Origin: Trichosphaerium sp. ATCC 40318
Lineage: Eukaryota > Discosea > Flabellinia > Trichosidae
Reading direction: 5' to 3'
Length of the DNA: 64,000 bases
Assembly (NCBI GenBank): GCA_038496445.1
Contig: JALMLS010000231.1
Location: forward strand, 124,001 to 188,000
The position numbers and the translations under genes are program-made. Below are positions 46,263 through 57,428 of this stretch, piece after piece (the stretch's first letter is position 1; every line of letters begins with the position of its first letter). The notes beneath the pieces were generated by a model. That model was given only the letters and a program-made list of their open reading frames with translations. It made no database searches and was not told the DNA's origin.

Positions 46263-49200
46263 ATGGTAAGCAGATTTGGATTTACGAAAAATAATTACCG
46301 TTTATGAATTATCCTTACGATATATAGGGCGTGAAAGAGAGTAAAGAGAGTAAAGTCGACGCTAGTAACACAAAGAAACAAAATACTGCTTCTCCTTTAA
46401 AGAGAGTACTCAGCCCTCGCTCTCCACGCGTTGTACGATCTTATGGATCATATGTTTTAACTAACAAGGCACAGGAAGAAATTCAAGAACCGGAATCAAA
46501 GATACTAGACGCTTTACCCAAAGTACGCACAATGTAGTTGTTCTTGAGTCTAAATAATCATTCAAGGCTTTGCCTATTTATTACAACAAGAAAGTAGCAA
46601 AAGTACTTTGGTTGAATCGTCCAGATGTGGCTAAGATTAGAAAAACACAACAAAGTACGTACAAACAAAGCGAAATAAACGGAAAGAAAAAACAAAAAAA
46701 AAAACCTTGTTTTCCCAAAGAGTTGATTTTCGTTTAAAACAAACGGAGCGAGTACAATGCGCTTGCATTGTTTTAAATAATGCGATATCAATTCGCCTCT
46801 TCGCGTCACGATTGCGTGAGCTTTTTCTTTTTTGTTCCCTTTTTCTTCGATCTGCTTTCTACTACATTCACTAAATACTGCATTGTGTACTACTTCATTT
46901 GATGGTATTTTGGAACCAAACGCCAAACACCAAAACGGAATTAAAACAAAACATCAAAATTGATCGTTTTCCTGTTGGTTATACTAATACTGAATAAGGT
47001 GTGGGTGAGTGTGATCCTGAAGCTCAACTTAAATTATTACGTCAACTTAAAGAAACAGTAAATGAGAGCAGCTTGCGTATAGATGCGAAGCAGGTAAGCT
47101 AAAAGACAAAGAAAAAATATGGAGAAAAAGATCTTTCTGATTCTTTGGTTTCTTGTTTTGTTCGTTTTTATTCATTTATTTCTTGTTTAGTCCAACATCA
47201 ATGCAAAGATGACTACAGTAAGACCTACATTCTTGCGTGTATTTAGGTCATTGGGTCATTGGGGTTCGGAGATTGGAAAGTTTGAAGTTGAAATGCTTCA
47301 AGGTATTTTTTTCTGTTTCTGTTCCAAAAAAAACCTCACCATCCAAACGTCGATGAACCTATGAATTGTAATTTTTTAGTGTTCATTTCACGTAACACTA
47401 GATTCATTGGGTTTATTTTATGGTCAAAAAACAATCTTTTTTTTTTTAATTTGATTTTTGTTTTGTTTTTCCTCTCTTCTTGCGTTTCTTTAACTAGATA
47501 ATTTAGTGCATGATATTGCTGAACAGATAAACAAGACTCGTCGTACTATGGCTGATATTGTTTTCTTTACAGAGAGACTATTATCCCAACTTCCAAGTGA
47601 TTGCTTGGATGGTTTGGACTTTCCATTTCAAACAGGAGTTAATTCAAAGGTAGTGCTTAAATATTTCTTTATCCTCTTTGTTTATTCTCTATGGTTGCTC
47701 ACGTGATTTTTTAAGAGTATTATATTGAATTCAGAGTTACAACTCCTTGAACAAGAACGCGCTCAATTACGTGCAAAGACAAACCAGCTTGAGTCTTATA
47801 AGACAGTTGTACAAGAACTACAAGCTAAAATGCAAGATCTTACAGCTAAAGTTGCTAATACACGCACTGTGCGACGTAGAAAAAAGGTACTTAATTTGAC
47901 ATTTAATTAAATGACTTTCCGTAACGTCAACCTCCTTTCAATGTGATCATAGTTGCGTGGATATTAACTGTAATTTTTTCGTTAGGGAAGTGGTAATGAA
48001 GCAGCAGAAGAAGAATATGAAGAGGAAGAAGAAATTTATGAGCAAACGGATGAACAAAAAGAAAATGCAGAGGAAGCTAAAGCACTATTATGGAAGCCAG
48101 CTACACATTATATGCTACCTGATCCTTCAAAAGTTGTTGGTAAAGTACGTAACCACGCACCTAAAAAACTTCGTTTTGTTTGCCGATTACAGCCCACGTG
48201 TTAATTTTTTTTCGTTCGTTTTTTTAATACCTTAAATAGGGTGGTGCTTCTGGTGGTGCTATTGCTGAATTAAAAAAGAGGCAAGGTGCCGATTTCTTTA
48301 AAGATCGTATTGAAGAAATGGATGAGCTTCTCCCTGTTTTTGAAAAGCTTTTAGCTGAAGCAGACAGTGCGTTTTAATATATTGTGACTAACAGTTCTTA
48401 TTATTAACAATACTTATAGAATTAAAGAAGCCTGATGTTCCTGTGTTCGACTTGAATAGGAGAGATCTTTCTCCAGGTGGTATAGGACCTGCAGGAGGAC
48501 CACCACCACCACCACCACCTCCTCCAGGTATGGGCGGCCCTCCACCGCCTCCACCACCTCCAGGCATGGGTGGACCGCCTGGCCCTCCACCGCCTCCACC
48601 CCCACCCCCAGGTATGGGTGGGCCTCCACCGCTTCCACCACCTCCACCATTACCGGGTGGTGCTCCACCACCACCACCATTACCTGGTGGTGCTCCACCT
48701 CCTCCGCCACCTCCAGGCATGGCCGGTGTTGTTGGTGTACATTCATCTGGACCACACTCACCACCTGCTTTACGAGTTCGTGTATTGCCAGAAACTGTTA
48801 AAAAGAAGTTATCCAAAGAGGCGAAGCATGGATTAGCAGCAGCAGAACTAATGACTAAAGTCATTGCTACTGCTAAACTCGTTTCTGATATAACGTTTCA
48901 TCCTACAAATAAACCTCCACGGAAGCTTCAAGTTCATGAACTAGCTGAATGTGCGAGGCTATTCAAGGAGAGAGCACCAGTTCGTTTAAAAGAATTGAAG
49001 GCTGAGTTTGCTGAAGCTGACAAGAAGAAGAAATCAACACCAGCGCTCTTCACAAGGAAGAAAAAAGCTAATCCTTACATGGCACATATCAAGACGTATG
49101 AACGTTCAAAGGAGCTTGCAGATCGTCTTCATAGGCGTCTAAAGCGTAGTCATAAAGATCATAGCTTGGCTCAGGTTTTACATAACAGAGAGCTTAGTAA

Positions 49201-52200
49201 AGTTCAACTTGACATTGGCGATTTAGCTGCTATGGAAAAACATACTGAAGCTATTCAAACAAGTAAAGAAGAGCTTGATCGTAAGACACAGGCTATTGTT
49301 GATTATGAAAAGAAGATTAGAAAGACAGAGGAGAAGCTAAAAAAGAGTTATGAGGCATTAGTTAAATACTCTGGTATGCCTGAAGCAAGCTTCTCTCATA
49401 TGAAAAAACGTGTTCTTGAGCTTGTTGAGATCGATAGAATAGCTGCTGAGAAGGCAGATGAGGAAAAGAAGAAGCAGATTGCTATAGATATAAAGGAGGG
49501 TAGACGTACTCCTGATGGTAAACTGATTCGTAAACATCATCGTATTGACGATGAAGATGGAAACCGTCTTGGTTCTAAATCAAGTTTATTCGGTTTCAAA
49601 CAACGTAAAAGACGTAGTAATACTACCAATGATAGACCTAAGGAAGGCATGTTTGGTATTGATCTACGTAAAGTACTACGTCCTCGAAGAAAGGTACAAA
49701 CCAGCTTTTTTTTCTCTTTTCTCTGAATCTATTTTTTTTTCCGTGTTGTTTGTTCGCTTTACTTACTTTTATCCCTTTTTAGACACCTCAACAGAACGCT
49801 CTTAATAAAATCGGCGGTATTGTCAACTTTGCGAGAGGTAGAAAGAAGTCTCCAATTGATTTTGGTGCCTCCAAAATTCACCAAGCTGTTTTTGCTGCCA
49901 AGTCCGCAAGGATGACAGATGAAGAACGTGCAATTGCTGAAGAAGAGCGTAAGATTGCTGAACTTGAATCACGTTTATCCGCACGTGCTTCTGGTAAGCT
50001 TGGGGAGGATAGTGAACTACTTGATGAAGAGAGAGAAATAGCAGAAATGGAAGCCAAACTCAAAGCAATGATGGGTGGTGAGGATCCTGAACTCGCTGCT
50101 GAAGAAGCTGAGATTGCTCGTATGGAAAAACAGCTTGCTCTCGAAGGTGGTACTATGACCGAAGAAGAGAAAGAAATTGCAAAAATGGAAGCTGAGATTG
50201 CAGCTGAAGAAGCTTTATTAGCAGAAGAGCTCGCTATTGCCAAGATGGAAGCTGAACTTAAAGAAGCACTATTGAAGGCTGAAGAAGAAGAAGTTGCCAA
50301 GATGGAGGCCGAACTTAAGCGCCAGATGCTCATTAGCGCTGGTGTTGATGTAGTTTCACTTGAAGAGGAAGAGAGACAAATAGCTGAACAAGAACGTATG
50401 ATGGCATTAATGTCAGGTGCAACTATTGGTGACGATAGTGATGACGATGATGACGAAGATGAGCTTGAGATAGCAAGACTTGAAGCTGCTCTTATGGCTA
50501 GCGAAAATAGCTTATCATTAGATGACTTAGATGAAGCTGAAGCCTTACGTCTGCTCCAAGAACAAAGGTATTTTCTTTCTTCTTTTTTTCTTTTTCTTTC
50601 GAAGCTTGAGTTTTGGTTGTTAACTCCTTTTGTTAGTCGTCGTACACAGTCTGCTTTATTAGATGAAGTAGATGTAAATGATCCAGCGTATCTTGCTCTT
50701 AAAGAGGATGAGCGTAAACTTCAAGAAGAAGAGCGCATGTTTGAATTAATGCAAAGAAGACTTAACGGTGAAGACATTGATGATGAAGATGATGATGAAC
50801 TTGATGAAGATGAACGTGAAATCGCTGAAATGGAAGCTGCATTGGCTAAACTCGATAGCGGTGCTTTAGATGGTGCATCTTCAATAGAACAAGAGAAGCT
50901 AGAAATAGCGCGTATGGAAGAACAATTACGCCTTCTCTCTGCAGGTGATGATATCACAAAGGATCCTGAGGTTCTTGCTCTTGAGAAAGAAGAACGTGAG
51001 ATTGCTTTAATGGAAGAACAACTTCGTATTGCATCTACAGGTGGATCCCTTAGTATTGGAGAGAAAACCGCAGAAATACTTGCACTTGAAGCTGAAGAAG
51101 CTGAGATTGCTCGTATGGAAAAACAACTTCTTCTTGCTTCTGCTGGAGAGAAAGATGCTGAGATACTTGCACTTGAAGCTGAAGAGGCTGAGATCGCTCT
51201 TATGGAGAAACAGCTTCTTCTCGCTGCTGGTGGTAGTATTGAAAAAGATGCTGCTACTCTTGAACTTGAACGAGAAGAACAAGAGCTTGCAGAGATGGAA
51301 GCAGCTCTACTTCAGATGAATAGCAATGGATCACTTCCAATCATAGATAATGAAGAACGTGAACTTGCTGAAATGGAAGCCACCTTAGCTCGAATGTCTG
51401 GCGGTCCAGTACTACTACCTGAAGACTTGGCTCTTGCAGATGTACGTGAACTTCTTCTATTTTTAGGTTCTTCCTTGTTGAAAGCTTGGATTGACTTGAG
51501 TCTTTTAGGAAGAGCGAGAGATAGCTCGTATGGAAGCAGAGTTAAGACAAATGAGCGCTGATCAAGGTGTTCAGAAGTCTCTTCAAGAGTTAGAACTTGA
51601 AGCTGAGGAAGCAGAGATTGCACGCATGGAAGAACAACTGCGGCTTGCTGCTACTACTGCTACTGAAGAACAAAGTGCAGCAGCACTTGCACTTGAAGCT
51701 GAAGAAGCAGAGATAGCTCTTATGGAACAGCAGCTTCTTCAAGCTTCTGGAAGCGGTAGTGTTGGGGAGAAAACTGCTGAAATGCTCGCACTTGAAGCTG
51801 AAGAGGCGGAGATTGCTCTTATGGAGAAACAACTTCTTCTAGGTGGTAATGTTGAAAAAGATGCTGCTACTCTTGAACTTGAACGAGAAGAACGAGAGAT
51901 TGCAGAGATGGAAGCAGCTCTGCTACTCCAGATGGGCGGTGGTAGTGCTAATGAAGAGGAAAATGGTGATACTACAGACACAGAGGGCGGTGAGATCCGC
52001 CATGCTTCTAGCGGTAGTATGACGCCTGATGATGTTGAAGCTGCTCTTGATCTTGAGAGAGAAGAACGTGAGATTGCTGAAATGGAGGCTCAGTTGCTAC
52101 AGTTCAAGGATAGTACTATCACAAAAGAAGACGTTGAAGGGCTTGACTATGCAGAAGCTCTTGCTCTTGAAGCTGAGGAAGCAGAGATCGCTCGCATGGA

Positions 52201-53291
52201 AGAACAACTTCTTCTTGCTTCTGGTGGTATAGCCGCTGAAGAAAAAGATGAACAGACACTTGCTCTTGAAGCTGAAGAAGCTGAGATTGCTCGTATGGAG
52301 CAAGAACTTCTTCTAGCTGCTGCTGGCGCTGGTGAAGAAAAAACTGCAGAAATGCTTGTGCTTGAAGCCGAAGAAGCCGAGATTGCTCGTATGGAACAAG
52401 AACTTCTCAGTGCTTCTACAACGGAATCTCCTGAGCTCTCAGCGTTAGAAGCAGAAGAAGCTGAGCTTAAGGCTATGGAAGCTCAAATGCTTTTAATGTC
52501 AAATGCTGGTACCAAAGATCCCTCAGACGTTACTTCTGAAACATACACGGAAGAAACTGATGGTATGTCAAAAAACCTTTAGTCAACATTGTTCTCTTCG
52601 TTTTTTTAGTACTAACTCCTCTTGTCTAGTTCATAAGCTACTGAAAGAACAAAGCGAATTGAATAAAGAAGAAAGTGATATTGCCGACATGGAGGCTCAA
52701 TTGCTCGCCATGCAATCCGGTAATGTTAAGAAAGACGAAAACATTGTTACCATTCCTCAAGAAGGTAATGAACAAAGTGACGTCTCATTTGATCATCTTG
52801 ATGATCATGAAGATTCTTTACAGTCTGTAGATAGTCTTGACATACTATCTAAAGAAGAGGATATGCTTCAGATAGAACATGAGGCTGCCTTAGCTTCTGA
52901 AGAAGCTGAGATTGCAAGAATGGAAGCAATGTTAGCTAAAATGTCCGGATCATCCGACCTCCCAGTAACGTCTCCGTCTCCTGTGGTTGACTCACAGGAC
53001 AATTTTATGGATGGTGACATAATAAATGAGGCATCTGATAATGATGCTTCTAAACTACATCACTCAGTACCTGAGGAAGCTTCTTTGGATCAAAAAGAAG
53101 ATGATAGTGATGAAGAAAAAAATCCAGTTTTGGTTTTAGACAGATCGTCAGAAATGGACGCTGTTTTGAGCCATGCGATGTTAGGAGATTCTTCTGGTGT
53201 TAAGCGTCTGTTAAAAGATGATATACCAATTGAATCACGTGAAAGCGACACTGAGTTGTCGTCCCAAACGTCGACAAGTAATGAAGAGTGA
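46263..53291 (+). CDS. Very large proline-rich coiled-coil protein with EAEEAEIARMEEQL repeats
   Basis: A one-codon first exon (ATG 46263-46265) joins at GTAAGC/ATATAG to 46328, giving MGVKES, a good N-myristoylation signal. Then follow a basic N-terminus (SPLKRVLSPRSPRVVR), an unrecognised helical domain (about 46570-47900), an acidic stretch, and a proline-rich FH1-like block at 48493-48720 (several runs of GGPPPPPPPPPGMGG type, suited to profilin). A long helical region (ETVKKKLSKEAKHGLAAAEL onward) and a basic KQRKRRS patch come next. From 49909 to about 52990 there are more than twenty imperfect copies of LEAEEAEIARMEEQLLLAS, each about 25-35 residues and interrupted by Gly/Ser spacers. 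The end is Ser/Asp/Glu-rich with SGVKRLLKDDIP. Only short introns interrupt it. No FH2 domain is present, so it is not a formin. It is probably a membrane-attached cytoskeletal scaffold; this is inference. Stop TGA at 53289-53291. Confidence 0.7.
49909..52990 (+). repeat. Tandem degenerate coding repeats (EAEEAEIARMEEQL units)
   Basis: DNA of the large coiled-coil gene carries more than twenty related units whose core encodes EAEEAEIARMEEQL. Near-identical stretches (for example around 51080, 51160, 51700, 51800, 52170, 52280, 52370) show recent duplication, while the outer units are more diverged. The units give heptad-like helices. Copy number is likely to vary between strains and to be misassembled easily. 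Confidence 0.75.
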
Positions 53292-54100
53292 GAGAAAAGG
53301 TAATTTTTTGTTTTCACTTTTTTTTTTCTTTCTTACGGCACAAAACAATCAAATAGTGTTTGATTTTGATCGTGTAATCTCTTTACAGTGTTTTTGCATA
53401 CTTTTCAAAAATGTCTGTTTGTCAACAAGTCTAGAAATACTTGTTCTTTTTCGGTTTTCCTAATATATTCTTATTTTTCACAAATTCTTTTTATCTTCGT
53501 TACCTCCCTTATGTACTCTCTAACTCTTTTTTCTCAGGTTCTTATTAAAACCTTGATATCAAATACTTCTTGTAATTAGTATAAGTGAAAAAAAAAATGT
53601 TGTAAATGATTAGAATCGTGAAATGTAATCTGTAAAAATAAATTTGTTTATTTCTTATTATCAAAAAAACCCTCCATTGGACAAGTCGTTTTAATAGTGT
53701 AGTATGACGATATTCAGTCAACGGGTTCTGTGAGTCCTGTAACGCCTTACGTATATATATACTAGTAGAGCTAACTCACACGTACCACTCCTCTTGTTAT
53801 ATCCTCTCCGTTACAAATAACTTAGTTTTACACTGGAGAGAACTAAATCTGATAGTCACGTGATGTAAATCGTTTAATGGCGTTTCATTTTTACGAGATT
53901 TCAGATGATCTATCATAGACGCTACAAAAGACAGACGCAGTATGGCAGAGGTACTGGGTTTAGCTCGGTTTACATTTCACAGAAGCCGGAATATTCCCGA
54001 CTAAAAGAGAAGAACCGTTCGGATTACCTTCCTTTTTTAGAAACTGTTCCGTCTTGCTGACTTGGCAAACACTTGATCATTATCTCAAACTATACCTCCA
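53292..54100. other. Intergenic region
   Basis: About 810 bp between two plus-strand genes. Runs of T and A follow the upstream stop, with AATAAA-like signals at about 53638. A CACGTG palindrome lies near 53858. No gene is seen. Confidence 0.4.
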
Positions 54101-55018
54101 ATGGCTACTATTCATTACCTGTTTCTATCCGCTCCATGTCGTATTGCTCACATTGGTGCTCTTGCTACTGGGACTGATGTAACTCTCAAGGTACTCAGCG
54201 TCAAACAGTACCAACTTAGTTGCTAATACAGCATCCGTTAGCCTGTAGATTTGCTCAACGGTGAGCATAAACAAGATGCCTATTTAAAAATAAACCCAAA
54301 GCACCAAGTACCATCTGTGACTGAAGGAGATGTTGTAGTACGCGACTCAAGTGCTATTCTCAGGTACATTCAAAAACAACATTTTTTTCTCCGCAAATCC
54401 ATAAAACAAATTAACCGCTTACACCCAAATAGGTATTTTAGCATTCAAAATCCATCGCCTGTTTACCCAATAAACAACGCAGTAGCACTCGCTCCAGTAC
54501 GTTTACAACTTCATATGAAATCGAGTTGAAACGTAATATCACGTTTTTTTTGGAAACGACACCTAACGATTTGTTTTTTCCGTAGATTGACTCAGCGTAT
54601 GAATCTATTCGTAGTGATATCTTCAACACTTGCAATATGTTTGCTGTTGAGAATTGCTTTGTTTCAAAGGTGTACAAGCAAAGAGATACATGTCCTAAAA
54701 AGCTGAAAGAGATCACCGACAAACTGCAAGCTGAGGTATTTTCAACACTTTTTTTTTTGGTATTCCTTGTATTTGCTTACCTTTGAATAGCTAGCATTCT
54801 ATGAGAAGAACTACTTCAAGAACTCACGTTTCTTGGTTGGGTACTCTGTGTCCATGGCTGATTATGCACTATGTGTTTCTCTCGCTCAAGCTACTGGTAC
54901 TGGATACAAGGACGCTCTTCCTAAAAAGATTGCTTCGTTGTTCAAAAAAGTTAAGAAAGATCCTGTGTACAAGGAAGCACACAAAGCTTTCTTCGAGTTC
55001 GCCACCACTATGGAATAA
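54101..55018 (+). CDS. Glutathione S-transferase-like protein
   Basis: Five exons from ATG at 54101 to TAA at 55018. The N-terminal half is a thioredoxin fold of GST type: MATIHYLFLSAPCRIAHIGA, VDLLNGEHKQDAYLKINPKH, then QVPSVTEGDVVVRDSSAILR, with the cis-proline (VPSV) and the D-S-S-A glutathione-binding turn. The C-terminal half is all-helical (YESIRSDIFNTCNMF, KLKEITDKLQAELAFYEKN, SRFLVGYSVSMADYALCVSL, with the conserved helix-6 phrase SMADYAL). The Ser/Cys in LSAPCR may serve in place of the catalytic Tyr or Ser. It probably conjugates glutathione to electrophiles in the cytosol. The C-terminus is shorter than in many GSTs. Confidence 0.8.
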
Positions 55019-55392
55019 TCAAGCATCATAACTATGTACCTTGTTAATAAATCCACATCAAGAGCAGCAAGTTAGCTTCAAGTCTTCACTTTTCTTCTTG
55101 TCAATGCAAATGAAATTGTACTTGAACTCAATACTTGACACTTAATCGATAGTAAAATAATACGTGACTAGCATTCCACACTTGTTAGTTCTCAGTTGTT
55201 TTTAGTTTTGTATTTCTCGGTATTAACAGACAAATTAAAACCAAAGACTTCAAATCACTGCAGAGCATACTCATTTTTAATCACATGCAGCCATAATCTT
55301 ACCACTGTGGCACACTATTTTCTACTAAGGACGATAGTGCACGCTCTTAAAAGGCGCGTGCCATTTGCTAAAAAGTAAATAACCAACTTGGC
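55019..55392. other. Intergenic region
   Basis: About 370 bp between the GST gene and the secreted peptide gene; an AATAAA-like signal lies just past the GST stop, near 55045. No feature beyond short chance frames. Confidence 0.4.
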
Positions 55393-55768
55393 ATGCAACA
55401 AAAACAACTCATTATTCTGCTCTGCTTGTATCTGTTGTGCATAGGTTCGACAGTAATCGTGTACTCGTGACAACTTTACTAAGAAATATACAATAGATGT
55501 ATCAACATCAACAGAATCTTCATCTGAACAAGAAACTGCAGCTAGAGATCTCCCTGTTACATTAGCTCCAACAAGAAATATTCCAGTCCCACCAACCCCT
55601 CCTGTAGTTCGTATCAAAGTACCATGTCATAATAGTCATCAATGTTACCTCCTTGCTCAACAACATTTATGTATTTTTGGTGCTTTTTGTAACAATGATG
55701 GGTTTTGCAGTACAGCTTGCTATGGTGATCCTATGTGTAAAAGTGACCCGTATTGTCCAGGCTATTAA
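55393..55768 (+). CDS. Small secreted cysteine-rich protein
   Basis: Two exons that join in frame: 55393-55452 and 55484-55768, with a 31-bp intron (GTAATC...CTAAG). The first exon is a signal peptide (QLIILLCLYLLCIGST). The mature part has a Ser/Thr/Glu spacer, a proline-rich piece (NIPVPPTPPVVRIKVPC) and a compact block with eight cysteines (CHNSHQCYLLAQQHLC, FGAFCNNDGFCSTACYGDPM, CKSDPYCPGY). The spacing suggests a disulfide-bonded module. It would be secreted or enter the endomembrane lumen. No family is recognised. Confidence 0.55.
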
Positions 55769-56312
55769 CAACAAATAAATCTCTTTGTATTGTCATTGTA
55801 TTCTCAGATTCACAATTTTGTTAGAGTAACAATTCACGTGGTTGCCACTACTATCACGTAGAGCCCACTTCATGATCTTGCTGCCGATTCAGGTTTTATA
55901 GTGTTTTTACGTCGTTCCTTGGTGTATGTTGTTTATTAGGTATGTTCTTCTGTGGTACACCAAAGGTATTTGCAAAAAAAATGACTATCATCAGATGTTG
56001 TTAAATTATTTGAAGATACACTCATTGTGATTCAAAAATACAACACCCGATGCGCTTTCAATGCTTTGATACCTTCGTCAGTTACTAGAGTGTATCTAAG
56101 GTCAATAGTATGAACTCCAGCCGTTAAGTTATGTTTTTAAGCAAACATATTTTGAGATCAGCGTCAACCAACGTTCTACAATTGGCGTACCAACTAAGTT
56201 GGAAAGTGTCAGATTACACGTTATTTAACATCTAAGGAAACTCAGGTTGGCGATGGTGGTTCTTTATTCAGTGTAACATAAACAACATTACGATGTGGCA
56301 TGATAGGTCAAC
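55769..56312. other. Intergenic region with an LRR remnant
   Basis: About 540 bp. The only recognisable content is a fragment of a GVHTIDL-type leucine-rich repeat gene on the minus strand (56040-56220, listed separately). Confidence 0.45.
56028..56220 (-). pseudogene. Decayed leucine-rich repeat gene fragment
   Basis: The minus strand reads TAGVHTIDLRYTLVTDEGI followed by KALKAHRVLYF and a stop near 56028. This is one full repeat of the type found in the F-box/LRR gene at 39734. Upstream, in a shifted frame, VDADLKICLLKNIT looks like the end of a preceding repeat. No start codon, F-box or further repeats are present. It is best read as the 3' relic of a duplicated LRR gene. Confidence 0.55.
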
Positions 56313-57224
56313 TTACATAAATGAATTGGCAATCATAAAAGCAAGTGCTACTGGAAATGGAGCAGCATAAAGGTAGTTCATTGGTAGATCCTTCATGAGG
56401 CCTGTAGCCATAGTATACTTCAGTGCACCAAGGTAATACAGGTAGAAAGGTAGAAAAGTCGTTGGCACGTGATAGCAGAAAATACGTAATCCTACCAAAA
56501 GACCTCTCTTTGATGCATTCAAATATGAGTACACATATCCTATTAAAAAAAATTTGATATTAATCACGTGAATAGGTAAAAACTCGTCAAAAGTTTTAGT
56601 GCATTGATATTCTATATCAATTAAAGTAGGAGATAGTATTCTACCTCTTGCTGGAACAATTTTTTGATGTGGTTGTCGATGACGTTAAAAAACGTTGAAG
56701 TTTTTTTTGGATTTGCTTTGGGAAATAAAAGGTCTAAACGGAGATTTGAGATGAAATGCCGTACCACAGCGACAAAGGAACATAAATAAGCTCGCATATT
56801 CCATGACGGTCTTGTCAACACCTACGGTCATGCAAACGATCGTACAAAGACCCCAATGTAACATTGCTATAGTACAAAGTTAAAATAACGTTGTTTTAGC
56901 GTGGGAAAAAGCGTTTTCCTTTGTGAAAAGTTTTTTGTGCTTTATATGGTGATAAAGCGTTTGCTTGCCTTCTCTGCTATTTTGCAAGCAACTCTTAACG
57001 CGAACGAGAAAGTCTGACATTTCTTGGTTTCCTTTTCCTTCTTTTTCTATTATAGCATCTATCTCTGCGCGTGGGGAAACACCCTTGTAGTACAATTAGC
57101 ATTGCAGAATTAAAACCAAGCTTACTTTCATAATCTTTCTATTTCTCCCCAGATATTTGCTTAAAACGCCCCATGTTATCCAATGTAAGCCTTCTAGGCC
57201 AGCTAAACACAGTACAGGATTCAT
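56313..57224 (-). CDS. Multi-pass membrane protein, unknown
   Basis: Minus-strand exons from ATG at 57224 give MNPVLCLAGLEGLHWITWGV, SKYLGRNRKIMKGVSPRAEI, IIEKEGKGNQEMSDFLVRV, then probably MLHWGLCTIVCMTVGVDKT and YASLFMFLCRCGTAFHL. The last exon reads GYVYSYLNASKRGLLVGLRI, FCYHVPTTFLPFYLYYLGAL, KDLPMNYLYAAPFPVALAF and ends at 56313. At least three hydrophobic helices are likely. The joins between 56560 and 56960 are inferred from GT/AG borders and frame only. No family recognised; a mitochondrial or ER membrane protein is possible. Confidence 0.45.
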
Positions 57225-57428
57225 TGTCTTTCTTGGGCTTAGTGGTCCACTAATATGGAATGTTAAGTCGGATGAAGCTTAAGCTAAAATTGCAGTCAGG
57301 TGTCCAACAGTAGATCAAGGCAACTAGTGAAGCTCTCAAAGAATTCGTGGTACACGAACGACCACAGAAAGAGAACTTTTCTGAAAAAATAATGTGTTTA
57401 TTTTAAGAGTACAGAAATCACTTAATAT

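Noticed and set aside
48388-48864. Antisense frame rich in Gly (GGGGGGGAPPGNGG type)
   Set aside because: It is the mirror of the proline-rich block of the large plus-strand gene; the sense frame joins to real exons on both sides.
48493-49726. Formin call for the large gene
   Set aside because: The proline-rich FH1-like block is there, but the region after it lacks the FH2 landmarks (lasso GNYMN-type motif and knob), so I call only the proline-rich part.
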